Below, one piece after another: positions 11,083-22,293 of a stretch of 64,000 nucleotides of DNA. How positions within the stretch are numbered: position 1 is the stretch's first letter; each line of letters opens with the position of its first letter. A model generated the notes under the pieces. The model ran no database searches and was not told where the DNA came from. It saw only the letters and a program-made list of their open reading frames with translations. The position numbers and the translations under genes were made by a program. This stretch comes from Pseudozyma flocculosa PF-1 (Eukaryota > Basidiomycota > Ustilaginomycetes > Ustilaginales > Ustilaginaceae). The stretch lies in contig NW_006920873.1 in NCBI RefSeq assembly GCF_000417875.1, forward strand, positions 291,101 through 355,100. Reading direction: 5' to 3'.

Positions 11083-12209
11083 CCTTGGGGCCCTCAAGTC
11101 ACCACTCACCTGAGACGCGGGAAAGCCAGCTGCTGCTGCTTGGCCTGAGGGGCGACCGCCGTCGTCGCAGGCGAGGCCTGGCTGGCCGGCTGGCGGGCTG
11201 GCTGGCTGGCTGGGGTTGGCTCGTCGGCTGGCTCGCCCGCCTACGCAAACCCAACGCCGCCGTAGCTTGTGCTGGTGCTGGCCAGTTGGCCACCCGCCTG
11301 CCCTCCTGCCTGCCGTTGACCCTCACGCCCACGCACGCACGCACCCATGCACGCGAACCACCTCCGCCCGACGACCGCTTGCAGCCAGGACCAGGTAGGT
11401 AGAGAGGGTCCTGCCGGGGCCTCGCCTGCCACCGTACCTCTCTGCTGGCCTGCCGAAAGCCCGCTTCTTTGCCTGCCTGCTGCCTGTCTGTCGGTCGGTC
11501 GGTCGTCGTCGCATCGCGCCTGCCCGCCCACCTGCCTGCCCGCCACCTCCTCGCCTACCGCCACGCCTGGTGGGAAACCCACCGGTGCCAGGCCAGGCCT
11601 CCAGGCTGGGCTGCCAGCTCTTCGGCACGCACGCACGCAAACACGCGCGCGCGCGCCTCTCTCCCCTCTTTCCTGACCTGAACCACAGCCAAGCCTCTCG
11701 TCCTCTGCTCGCTGGAGTCGACAGAGAGGCAGGGAGGCCGGCCCTCGCGTGCGTGTTTGGTGAATGGAAATTTCCGACCTTCTGTGGTGCGTGCGTGCGA
11801 GCGTTGCGTGCGTTGGCTCGGGATCGGGCCTGCCGACTTGCCTGGACTGGCCAGGCCTGGCCTCTGGCAAGCCTGTCCGCTGGCCGCCGCCGGAGTGGCA
11901 GCCGGGAAAGCCTGCGCGCACAGGGCAAGCGCCACGCCGCCTGCCTCGTCAAACTCGATCGGGCGACAGCTGCGCCTGCGTAGATCAGCCAGCCAGAAGG
12001 CCGCGTCTGCTGCGGCAGGTCCGATGCCCGCCAGCACAGCGGGAGCAGATACGTCACGGAATGGCTGACATCGACGTCGACGTTGCTACGGGAGCTTTTT
12101 TCACGTCTACCAACTCTCTCTCTAGCCTCCATATTCGATGGCTCGATCTCTCTACCTTAGCTTCTAGCTCGTCACAGGCAACGCTCTTGGCCGGTATCGG
12201 GCCGATCCG

Positions 12210-13789
12210 CTACACATCCCCGAACAGCTTGGCGTTGAGCTCGTCGACGGCACGGCGGGTGCTGCGAGCAGGCGGGCAAAACAGGCTTCGCGGTCAGCCG
12301 GATGAGCTCTTTCCTGGGCTGGGTGGTCGCCGTCTAGGGCGCAGCGCGCTGCTGCCGGTGCCCTCGGCCGTTCTACTCACGCAGCGACGCTCTGCTCGGC
12401 CCCCGGCAGGTCCGAGTGCAGGCAGATCGAAAACGGCCGGCATCGTCCGCCGTTGTCGCCGTGTCCGAACTCGGGCATGTGGACCTCGCCGCCGCCTTGG
12501 GCGTAGTTGGTGCCCGTCAGCGCCACCTTGCGGGCGCGCTCTGCCGACTCCTCTGGGCTGATCTCCTTGCTCTGGGCCGGCGGGATCAGCGCTCCTTCGG
12601 GCGAATACTCGATGTCGACAAACAGCTCGGGGACGAACGGGATGCCAACCTCTTTGGCCACCTCTTCGTGCACCGTGCCGCCGAGGCCGTCTGGCAGAGG
12701 AGTAGTTCGGAGGGACGGCGATTGTCAGCGGCGGCGGGCCGTCCAATCGTTCGGCCGTGGGGAGCGTACTCACACACAGGCACGCCCCACGCCTTGATCG
12801 CCCTGAAGGCCGCCACGCAGTGAGGACGCGAGTTCTTGAGATAGAAGTAGAGGGCGCCGTGTGGCTGTCGTCGTCATCGCCGCCGTGGTAGCGCCGCAAG
12901 AGGCAGCCGGGCTGCGGTCAGTCCCCCCGCTTCCACTCGCAGCGAGGCCGAGGAGAGAGACATGCTCACCTTGACATGGTTGAGCGGCACGCCTTCTAGG
13001 TCGCAGAATGCCTTGACGGCGCCAATCTTCGTGCGTGTTCGAAGAGCAGAGATGTAAGCCAGCGCAGCCGATCAGCTACGATCCTGCTAGAGCCAGGACC
13101 GCGAGCGAGGTTGAGCCTACCTGGTACGTGATGATGTCGGCGACCTCCTCTTCGGTGAGCTCCATCCGTCGACGGCCTGCCGTGGTGAAGGCGATGGCAA
13201 GCTCCGTGTCAGCTACAGTAAGCCTGTTCATCGACTCAACGCCGCACATCGCCTCGCTGCTCACCGAAACCGGCGAGATCCGGGAAGCCCGGATGGGCTC
13301 CGACGGCGACATTGTGCTTCTTGGCCAGCCGGACCGCTGGTGCGTCGATGGTCGGGTACAATGCATCAGAGCGTCAGCGCAACGGCCCTACCTTTTGAGG
13401 ATCTGCTCTCGACGCATTCTCTTCTCACTCTTGTGCAAGGTGACGGGGTCCGATGCGTGGAAGCCGCAGGCGACGTTGGCCACATCGATGTGCTTCATGA
13501 TCTCCTCGTCCGGGCCGAGCTTCCAGCGTCCGAACGCCTCGCCCATCTGCCGGCGTGCGGCAGCCGCGATGAGGACCAGAGGCAAAGCTCGTGACGTTCA
13601 GCTTGGTCGGACGAGCCTCGCCTCGCTCTCCCCGCAGCCAGACTGGACTCACATCGGCGTTGATCTGAGGCGTTGTGCAGGTTCACAGCGCACCCGTCCG
13701 TATCAGCCTCTGGCGCTCCCAACGCAGCGGGGAAGGGCTTATGCCTGGGCACTCACCTCGATCTTCTTTGGCAAGCTCCTGGCTGTCAT
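12210..13789 (-). CDS. lamB: LamB/YcsF family protein (PxpA-like 5-oxoprolinase subunit A)
   Basis: I assemble nine exons: complement(join(12210..12261,12381..12690,12774..12864,12970..13026,13121..13176,13265..13336,13429..13546,13653..13664,13757..13789)), 266 aa, close to the family's ~250. All phases agree. The protein reads through the family landmarks in order: [85 protein letters not shown] and the C-terminal SICLHSD near a Gly-rich loop. Exon 2 is a 12-nt microexon encoding INAD. Bacterial PxpA acts with PxpB and PxpC to open 5-oxoproline. In Aspergillus nidulans, lamB is divergent from lamA and needed for lactam (2-pyrrolidinone) use. Here too it is divergent from a LamA-like gene, about 1 kb away. 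Confidence 0.92.
13653..13664 (-). other. lamB: 12-nt microexon (exon 2) of lamB
   Basis: The four codons for Ile-Asn-Ala-Asp lie between a CAG acceptor (13665-13667) and a GTGAGT donor (GT at 13651-13652). Inclusion gives ...[16 protein letters not shown], which matches the conserved N-terminus of LamB/YcsF proteins. Skipping keeps the frame but removes a conserved motif. Confidence 0.8.
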
Positions 13790-14797
13790 GGCGGTAGCGT
13801 GCTGGGGTGGTGGTGAGGCAGAAGGAGCCTCGTCGAGACTCCGTGGTCCAACTCTGTGGGTCGGGCAGAAGGCCGGCCTCTTCAGAAGAGGCGCCGATGT
13901 CGTCGGTGACCTGCCGCCGTCACAATGCCTCCACATTTGCGGGGAAGGGGCGGAGCCAGCATGCGGATGCCGTACCCACCCACGGGCGTGCGTCAGTCAC
14001 CAGACGGTACGATGAGGGCTGGCGGCGCTCGACGGACGTAAGAGTAGGGTGACCATCTGGCCGCGATCGGGCAGCTGCCGCTCTCCGGGAGACACGGAGC
14101 TCGACAGATTCGGGAGGAGATGCCGAGCGGGGTAGTGGGCGATATGGTCACGAGCGCGGACGGCCTCGCTTGCACCGCTGAGAGGCGGGCGGTGCCTTGA
14201 AGGTGTCGGTACAGGTACCAAGCCGCCTGACGAGGGCAGGCATGCTCCGCTATGTCCCTACGTCGCCGCCCTGCTACCGGCCTGTGACGAGGGCCTCCTG
14301 TGGCTTGCCGTGGCGATGGGTATGGTCGAGGGGCATGACGAGGATCTCGCTCGGTATCCGAGCCACGAGGCTGCTGCTGCTGCTCGCGCGGTACGGTGCT
14401 TCATGCCGTCTGCGGTTGCTTGTCCAGCTGTCGTCGTGGTGCCGCAAGGGCCACCCGAAGGCTCCCCTCGGCCTCTGACGTCCCCTCCCTCGGACTTCGT
14501 CCCTCGTCCCTCGTCCCTCGTCCCTCGTCCCTCGTCCCTTCTCCCGACGACTCGGCCCGGCCCGACCTCCCACTTTTCTGGCCACGCTCCTCGACTCGAC
14601 TCTTACATATACGTGCCTGAACGGTGGCATAGACCGCAACGGAAGGCATCCCCACAAGGCCGTACGGATAGATCTTCACCTGCCCTTTCGCGCTCCTCTC
14701 CGGCGACCTGCAACTCGGCCCTCTCTTGACTGACGCCTCCGACGCTGCACTCGACTCAACACCATCTTGAAAGACACCGTACTTCATCGTCACTGCA
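13790..14797. promoter_or_regulatory. divergent lamB-lamA promoter region
   Basis: This 1.0 kb stretch lies between the two start codons. It holds a tandem repeat of TCCCTCG at 14499-14539 and a few GATA/TATC words. In A. nidulans the shared lam promoter responds to AmdR and to nitrogen and carbon repression. I cannot recognise an AmdR-type site here, so co-regulation is an inference from the arrangement. Confidence 0.5.
14499..14539. repeat. 7-bp tandem repeat GTCCCTC (about 6 copies)
   Basis: Almost six perfect heptamers, about 260 bp upstream of the lamA start codon. Confidence 0.9.
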
Positions 14798-17700
14798 ATG
14801 ACCGGCGACAGCTCGGGCCTCACCGGCAGCCAGCCCAAGGTGTCGCTGCGGGCCATCCGCAAGGTGCTGATCGCCAACCGCGGAGAGATTGCCCTCAGGC
14901 TGGTGAGCAGACGAGCTGCGGAAGCGTTCCGAGAGCGTGGGCTCGGGGCTGCCGTCTGACAAGCCTTTGCCTCTGGCCATACCCTTTCCGCAACATGCCG
15001 CGCGTCGGCCCAGATCCGCACCTCAAAGGCACTCGGCCTGCAGACAGTGGCCATCTACACCCACGACGATGCCGGGGCGCCCCACGTCACGGCCGCCGAC
15101 GAGGCCTTCCTGCTCGAGGGTAGGGAGTCGGAGGGCAAGGGCTATCTCGACCAGGCGGCCATCGTCGACCTCTGCGAGCGGACCGGCGCCACCTGCATCC
15201 TGCCCGGGTACGGCTTCCTCTCGGAGAACCCCAAGTTTGCCGCTCTGGTCGAGTCCAAGCCCGGCCTGATCTTTGCCGGACCGCGCGCCGAGACCATCGA
15301 GTCGTTTGGCCTCAAGCATAGGGCTCGGCAGATGGCCGAGGAAGCGGGCGTGCCGTGCGTGCCCGGATCGGACCTGCTCCGCGACGCTACCGACGCCCTC
15401 TCGGAGGCGGAGCGGATCGGATACCCCGTGATGCTCAAGAGCACCGCGGGCGGCGGCGGCCTGGGACTCCAGGTCTGTCGCGACCGCGCCGAGCTCGAGG
15501 GCGCGTATGCCAAGATTGCCAGCAGAGGCCAGGCCCTCTTCGGCGACGCCTCCGTCTTTATGGAGCGTTACGTCGATTCGGCGCGCCACGTCGAGGTGCA
15601 GATCTTTGGCAACGGCCAGGGAGATGCCATCCACTTTGGCGAGCGAGAGTGCAGCATCCAGAGGAGGCACCAGAAGGTGAGAGGCATGTGCCGGATGCAG
15701 TCGAGACGATGGGATCCGCCGCTGACTCGACTGAGCATCACTCGCTCCACGACGACGCAAACAAGGTCATCGAGGAGTGTCCCTCGCCCTTTGTCCAGCG
15801 CACGCCCGGGCTGCGGAAGCGAATCACCGAATGCGCAGTGTCGCTGGCCAAGCTGGCAAAATACCGTGGTGCCGGCACGGTGGAGATGCTCGTCGACGAG
15901 TGAGTAGGCTGCCAAGTCGAGGGTTCTGAACCTGCCTCCGGGCCAACGTCCGCTGACCTGTGGAGCTGCGATCTCGCCTGCTTGACCTCGACGCCGCCGC
16001 CGTCTGCAGCGCCGATGCGAGCTTCTACTTCCTCGAGGTCAACGCGCGCCTTCAGGTCGAGCACTGCGTCACAGAGCTCTGCTACGACACCGACCTCGTT
16101 GCGCTGATGTTGATGCAGGCCGACGAGGAGCTGTCGGGCAAGGGTGGCATCGACTCGTCGACCCTGCTCTCGCTCCAGAAGGACGCCCCCCAAGGCGCCG
16201 CCATCGAGCACCGCCTATACGCTGAGAACCCGATCCGCGATTATGCGCCGACTCCGGGCCTGCTCCAGGTAATCGAGTTCGCCGCCGACTCGGTGTCCAA
16301 GGCGCGCATCGACGGGTGGGTCTCGAGCGGCACGACCGTCTCGGCTTCGTACGATCCGCTGCTGGCCAAGATCTGCGTGTGGGCCAAGAGCCGCGAGGCC
16401 GCCATAGACGACGCCCGCACGCTGCTCCGAGCGTCCAAGGTCCAGGGCACGCCGACCAACCTCGGTCTGCTCCAGGCCATCGTCGAGTCGGACAGCTTCG
16501 CGCGCGGGGACACGCTGACGTCGTTCCTGACGCCGAAGTCGAGCTTCCGCTACGCTCCCTGCGCCCTCGAGGTCATCAGCGGCGGCATCAGCACCACCGT
16601 CCAGGACTACCCGGGAAGGCGCGGCTTCGGTCACGGCGTGCCCGAGGCCGGCGCCATGGACCCGCTCTCGCTGCGCATCGCCAACTGCCTGGTCGGGAAC
16701 AAGGACGGCGCCGAGGCGCTCGAGATCACCCTGGCTGGGCCTGAGCTCCTTTTCCACGCGCCGGCCATCGTCGCACTTGCCGGTGCTGAGATGGACATGT
16801 CGCTGGACGGCAAGGAGGTGGCGCCCTACTCGCGCATCGTCGTACAGGTAGGTTCCCGCCTCAAGATCGGCAAGGTGCCCGCTGACAAGGCCGGCTGCCG
16901 TGCCTACCTTGCCATCCGCGGCGGCTTGCCGCAGGTGCCCATTTACCTGGGGTCCAAGTCTACCAGCCCGTCCCTCGCGGCAGGCGGCTTCCAGGGGCGT
17001 GGCCTGTTGGCCGGTGACACCCTTGACCTCGATAAGGCCTCGAGCGAGTTGGCCGCATCGGGCAAGGTGGCGCCCTTCAGCTTGCCACAAAAGCTGTGGC
17101 TGTCAAGGAGCTTCGACCAGTCGCGCTCCGAGCGTGGCTGGCAGATCCTCTGCATCACTGGTCCATTCGACGACGACTCCTTTATGACGGCCAATGACCG
17201 CAAGAAGCTGTACGGCGCCACCTGGAAGGTGACCCACCAGGCGAGTCGGACCGGCATCCGCCTCGGTGGCGACCGTTTCGAATGGGCTCGCTCCGACGGC
17301 GGCGAGGGCGGCTCTCACCCTTCCAACGTGCTCGAGTTTGGCTACTCGGCGCGCGGGATCAACATGAACGGAGACGTGCCCGTAATCCTGGGCAAGGATG
17401 GCCCGGACCTCGGCGGTCTGCTGATTTGCAACACCATCATCTCCGCCGAGTGGCGCGACGGCCAGCTCAAGCCCAACGACTCGTTGCACTTTGTGCCGGT
17501 CACATTTGACCAGGCCAAGGAGCTGTCGGACCGGATCGAGCGCTTCCTCGAAGGCGTCAAGGCGGCTGCAGAGTCGGGCGAGGCGGGAAGAGTCAGCTCC
17601 CTCGAGATGCAGGTCGAGGGCAGCTCTCTCTACGGCGATGGCGGCGATTTTGCCACGTCCTACTCAATCCTCGACGAAGTGGCCGAGGTGGAAGGCCTGC

Positions 17701-19324
17701 GTCCCAAGGTAACGATCCGCTCGGCGGGCGATCGCTTTGTGCTGGCCGAGTACGGCGACATGACGGCCGACATCCTGCACCGGTGCCGTATCGAGCTGCT
17801 GGTGCGCGAACTGATCAAGCAAAAGGACGAGGCGGGCATCGTCGACCTCAACCCGAACCTGCGCAGCCTGACGGTGCAATTTGACCCGAACCGGACCAGC
17901 ATGAAGGCGCTGGTCGAGCGCCTCAAGGGCATCGAGGAGACGCTGCCGAGCGCCACCGAAGTCAAGATCCCCACGCGCGAATTTACGCTGCCCGTGACGT
18001 TCGACGACCCAGAGATCAAGCTCTCGGTGCAAAAGTACATGGAGACGGTGCGCTCCAAGGCCGTCTACTTGCCTGACAATAAGGCGTACCTGGCCGAGGC
18101 CAACGGCTTCAGCTCGGCCGCCGAGGTCGAGGAGGCCATTGTCGGATGCTCGCAGCTGGCAGTGGCCGTCGGCTTCTACTTTGTGAGTGCGCGAATAGGG
18201 GCATCAGGCGTCGGAAGCGGCCCGGAAGACGGCCGTCGTGGCGAGGCTGCGTTGAGAGGATGCGCGCCTGCGCCTCGGCCAACATCGCTGAGACTCCTCT
18301 TTTGCCCTCTGCAATCGGATCCACTAGGGCACGCCAATCCTGCTTCCACTGGATCCGAGCAAGAGGCTGCGATGCCAAAAGTATAACCCAACCCGCCTGT
18401 CGACGCCAGCAGGCGCGCTTGGCCACGGCGGCAGCTGCTACGCCATCTACCCGTGCACTGCTCCCGGCGGCTACCCGCTCCTCGGCCGGACGCTGCCGTG
18501 CTGGGCGGGCTTCGGCGACAAGCCCGGGTTCTCTCCCGGGAAGCCCTACCTCTTTGAGAACTTCGACACCATCCGCTTCGAAAAGGTCGACCAGGCCACC
18601 GTGAGTTGCAGCTGCAGAGGGTCATTTGGCATCGGATTGGCCGGCTGACATGTCATCCTCTGCTGCCCTCTATCCGCCATCCCATGCGCCAAATCCGGGG
18701 CAGTACGACAAGGCGCTGCGAGACTTTGACGCGGGAAGCTACAAGTGGAAGGTGCGCGAGACGGTGTTCGACGTGGCCAAGCAGTCGGCGTTCCTCGAGA
18801 CGGTGGCGGACAAGGCCAAGCAGTTCCGGCAGCAGCAGGAGGCGGCGCTGGAGAAGACCAAGCAGAAGGAGGACAGGCTTTACGCCGAGTGGACGAAGGA
18901 GGTCGAGGAGGCGGCTGCCAAGAAGGCGGCGGGGTCGGGCACTTCTTCGAGCGGTGCGTCGATCGAAGACTTTGACGACGGTGAGTTTTAACCCCGGCAG
19001 TGGCGTTGCCTGCGTCCCTTCGTTCTCGGAGCCAGTCGCTGACGGTCCACTCTGCGCTCCCCTCCCATTTCTGTGACCGTGACTGCGATCGCAGATCCCG
19101 ACGCCATCCCGATTCCATCGAGCCTGGCCGCCAACGTGTGGAAGGTGCTGGTGAAGCCGGGCGAGCGCGTCGAGGCGGGCCAGAAGGTGGCCATCCTGGA
19201 AGCCATGAAGATGGAGATTGACGTCGTCGCGCCCGAAGGGTGCACGTCGATCAAGGCCATCATCAAGCCGCCGGGCAGCAGCGTCGCGCCTGGCGATGCC
19301 GTCCTCGTCGGCGGCCGCGGATAG
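14798..19324 (+). CDS. lamA: LamA / urea-carboxylase-like protein: biotin carboxylase - PxpC - PxpB - biotinyl fusion
   Basis: I assemble join(14798..14902,15014..15676,15766..15899,16010..18182,18328..18600,18704..18980,19095..19324), 1284 aa, phases all consistent. Domains in order: biotin carboxylase (1 to ~455; VLIANRGEIALRL, the KSTAGGGGLGL ATP-grasp loop, HVEVQIFG, ERECSIQRRHQKVIEE, EVNARLQVEH); an allophanate-hydrolase-subunit-2/PxpC-type domain (~485-800; GGISTTVQDYPGRRGFG); a subunit-1/PxpB-type domain (~865-1105; AGDRFVLAEYGD, LSTPAGALGHGG, GFGDKPGFSPGKPY); and a biotinyl domain with EAMKM, Lys1247 being the biotin attachment site. This is the urea-carboxylase layout without the amidase domain of Dur1,2. 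No allophanate hydrolase lies nearby, whereas lamB is divergent next door. A lactam or 5-oxoproline substrate is therefore at least as likely as urea. The substrate is not visible in the sequence. Confidence 0.9.
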
Positions 19325-20022
19325 CACCATCCACGGGCGGATCGTAGTCGCTCGCGCGCGCGCGCCCTGCTCGATCTGTGGAGATCCCGAAAGACATGCG
19401 TAGGACAGGGCTCGGGTGGTTCTCGTTGGTTCTTGCTCTGTATCCTTCCAAATTGGAACTGGTCCCCGATGCCGCTGCGATGTGATACAGGAGACGGTGA
19501 TGAGTCGGAAGGACCCGCTTAGGCTCACGGCCGCCCACACGCGGTCGACCCGCCCGGAGCCGCTCGTTTCACCCTTGGCCTTGAGATCAGGCGAGGCACA
19601 GACCACCAGCGTTGTTGAACGTGTGCGGGCCCTTCGACGGCATTCATGAAAGGCTGCTTCGGCGTCCTAGCCTGTTTGATTGATAGAGAGCTCGCCCCTC
19701 TGCTCCAAGGGCGAGCTAGAGGCCTAGGAGAAGACGACATGAGGGGAGGGAGGGAGGGGACGACATGCTGCCGACGCCTGGTTTGGTTCCAGCACCATGG
19801 CGTCGACCTGGTGCCCTTCTGCACCGCCTGGCTCGTCTGCATCGACATCGTTCCGCGCGGGGTATCTCTTCTCTCGATGAGTGGCCTCCATTCCTCCTTC
19901 CCGGTCATCCTTGCATGTTCCTCTGTGCCTCTACCCGTCATACAGCTCCGTTCCTTTCGTCGACGCTGTTGGATCGGTGTTCCAAGCCTCGACATCCGTG
20001 CTTTGCCTCGCCTTGCCCCTTC
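19325..20022. other. intergenic, convergent 3' regions
   Basis: About 700 bases lie between the lamA stop and the Erv14 stop. It contains a CGCGCGCG run near 19352 and a GGGAGGGAGGG block near 19745. I find no gene or RNA. Confidence 0.45.
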
Positions 20023-20912
20023 CTACTCGGTGTCGGCGATGAGCGCGACAATCATGCGGTAGAGGTAGTAGAAGAAGCTGACGAGGTAGAATCCGAGCTT
20101 GATGAAGCACTCCTTTTTGTGCTGCGACAGCGTCCGGAAGATTTCTGTTGCGTCGAGCATGTGGTTCTTTTGCATCACTCTGCAGGGCGGCCGAGGACGA
20201 GTCCGAGGACGAGTCCGAGGAGGAGTAGAAAGCGAGAAGAGCGGCGGCGGCGTCAGCGTCGCGGCACGGTCACGAGGTATGGGGGAACAAAGGTCGGGGG
20301 GTAACGGCAACGCACTTGTTGACGTTGAATGCCACCAATGGCGCGTTGAGCAGGAAGGCGAGCCATTGGCCGCTCAGGAGGAAGAGGAGGGTGAGGACGG
20401 CGTGGGCGGCCATTTCCGGGAGCGTGAACTGTGGCCAGCAAGGCGAGGCGGGGAGTCCAAGGGGTTCGTGCTGCGTCAGTGCGAAGGCAAGCGAGCGGGG
20501 CCGAGCAGGCAGGTCTTCTTTGCGAGGAAGTCTGGCCGTTTGCCGCGGCACGCACCTGGTTGAGCTTGTTGCAGAGGTCGATGGGGTTGATGTAGTCGCA
20601 CTCGAGGTCGGAGAACATGATGATCTGCAGCGTTGGCAGGGGACGAGGGACGAGGGTCGAGGTCAGCGTGGGCTGGGTTGCCGTTGCCACGGCGTGCGAC
20701 ACGGGAACCACCCCCTGGCTCCGGCGGTACGCACAAAGAAGACCATGGTGAACAGCAGCACTGCCGAGAGCAGCACCGACAAGAGGAAGAGCCAGCCTAC
20801 ATCGAAAGGAGAAGCACGAGGGGTTCCAAGAGTCTAGGGTCAGCGGAGCTGCTAGGCGTGGAGAAGAGGAGGCGCAAGGCGCTCGAGGATGGGCTCACCT
20901 TCACCCGACATC
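20023..20912 (-). CDS. ERV14: cornichon/Erv14 COPII cargo receptor
   Basis: Erv14 is a small ER membrane protein that loads transmembrane cargo into COPII vesicles. I assemble complement(join(20023..20179,20316..20428,20556..20624,20735..20796,20900..20912)), 137 aa, the same size as yeast Erv14. Exon 1 has only 13 nt (MSGE plus one base). The protein shows an N-terminal membrane helix ([20 protein letters not shown]), the family signature [23 protein letters not shown] split over residues ~26-48, two more hydrophobic segments, and the conserved [15 protein letters not shown] motif (here [11 protein letters not shown]). It ends [14 protein letters not shown]. Donors are GTGAGC or GTGCGT. It is divergent from the Tsr4 gene. 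Confidence 0.96.
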
Positions 20913-22293
20913 TTGAGCTGGAGGAGCACCGAAGCGGTCCGAGAAGGAGGTGGTCGTTGGGAGACGCAAGAGCGGCCAGGCAAGGCGGTAAAGATGAGCG
21001 TGGGTCAGCTGGGTCGGCGAAGCCTCCCGAGAGAACACCGTGAAGGCGACAGTAGAGCCTGATCGGGATGCGTACAGTGGCGGGTTGTTCGAAGTGGAAA
21101 AGGTGTTGGTTTCCGTGCGAGGTCGAAGAAAGAAGCTGGGTATCAGCGGGAGGAGGAGATGATGTACGAGGATGCTGTCGTGGACAGGCAGGAGGGTGTT
21201 GCGAGGTGGCGTGTGGACGGTTTGGTTGGAGGATGGCGGTGATGACGAAGGTGAAGTGGTGACGACGGCGACCAGCGTCCGAGCGAACGAAGTTCCGAGC
21301 CGCTGCCCGCACCGCGCTTCTGGCCCTGGCCCTGGCCCTGGCCGAGGCTGAGGCTGAAGCTGAGGCCTTCGCCTGCCTTGGCCGCGGGCGAATGGGGGTG
21401 GAGTTTCAGCGGCCATCCAGAGAGGCCAGCCTGGGCCACCCTCACCTGCCAGGCACCACCAGCCTTTCATCCGTCTCCGGCGGCGGCGGCGGCGGCAGCA
21501 GCGAGGAGGGGCGGCGGCTGCCCGGCGTGCTGCGTGTTCTTCCGTGCGAGCCAGGCGCAGCCCTGGCCACCCACGCGGCGCGCCTGTGACGTCGCTGGCT
21601 CCCCAAGCAAAAGCCTGGGCTCGGGGCGGATCCGGCGTCGCTCGTCTGGCTGTGATCGCCGCCCGCAGTCGAGAGGCCAGGCCAGGTCGGCCAAGCAAGC
21701 CGACAACGAGGGCCGGGGCGAAAATCAGGAAAAAGCAAAAATTGCAAAATTGGCGAGGGCCCGCCCAGCGCGAAGAAGTCGCCTCAAAAGGCGTCAGGCC
21801 CAGCTTCGTCCACACCCGCCGCCTTTCCCCCCACCATCTTCGTCCCCCACCCTCCCTCGTCCCAAAGGTGAGCATCGTCAGAGTGTCTCGACTTCGACTT
21901 CTCTCCCTTGGCCGTCGGCAACTGCGGCCCACTCGCCGACGCGCGCGAGCGAACGAGCGCGGCCTCGCTGCACGCATGATGATCCAACACTAGATGACGA
22001 GGCTGAGGGTTCCTCGACAATGCGAGAGGCACGCTTCGGGCTCGGCGGGCTCCCTCGGGGGTCCAACGTCTCGAAGCGCTCGCGAGGCCCCATGCTTACA
22101 ACCCGTGGCTACCTATTCCTGACACAAGATTTGGTCCGGGATCCTCGCTTCCATCGGCGTTGACTCGGATCGAGCGGGCAGAGGGGGCCGTGGCCGTCCT
22201 CCGCGGTGGTCCATTCCCGGTCGACTAAGAGAAAGAGAGGGATGGACAGCAGAATCTAACCCCACCAGCTCTCCTTGGTCCCACCTCTTGCAG
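20913..22293. promoter_or_regulatory. divergent promoter region Erv14 / Tsr4, with possible 5'UTR intron
   Basis: This stretch is 1.38 kb long. It contains a GGCCCT repeat at about 21321-21342, a GGCTGA run after it, and GGCC/GGCG-rich DNA to about 21700. A donor-like AAAG|GTGAGC at 21867-21873 and a pyrimidine-rich CAG placed directly before the Tsr4 ATG suggest a leader intron (about 21868-22293). Long open frames here have skewed composition and I reject them. Confidence 0.4.

Larger units (their letters stand above)
9979..12209. other. 2.2 kb intergenic region, repeat-rich
   Basis: This is the upstream flank of the B56 gene and the 3' flank of lamB. It contains an 18-copy GCT repeat, six CCTGG units, a GGCT run near 11196-11212 and many scattered GCCTGG/TGGCC words up to about 11900. 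Long open frames cross it on both strands but are low-complexity (Ser, Arg, Cys or Ala runs) and lack splice structure or family resemblance. I call no gene here. Confidence 0.55.

Noticed and set aside
9991..11109. 372-codon minus-strand open frame upstream of B56
   Set aside because: It reads through the GCT repeat as polyalanine and is otherwise Arg/Ser/Pro-rich, with no homology-like segment and no link to the B56 start.
14798..19324. calling this gene simply DUR1,2 (urea amidolyase)
   Set aside because: The amidase/allophanate hydrolase domain is absent, and the gene is divergent from a LamB homologue, so the lamA interpretation fits better.
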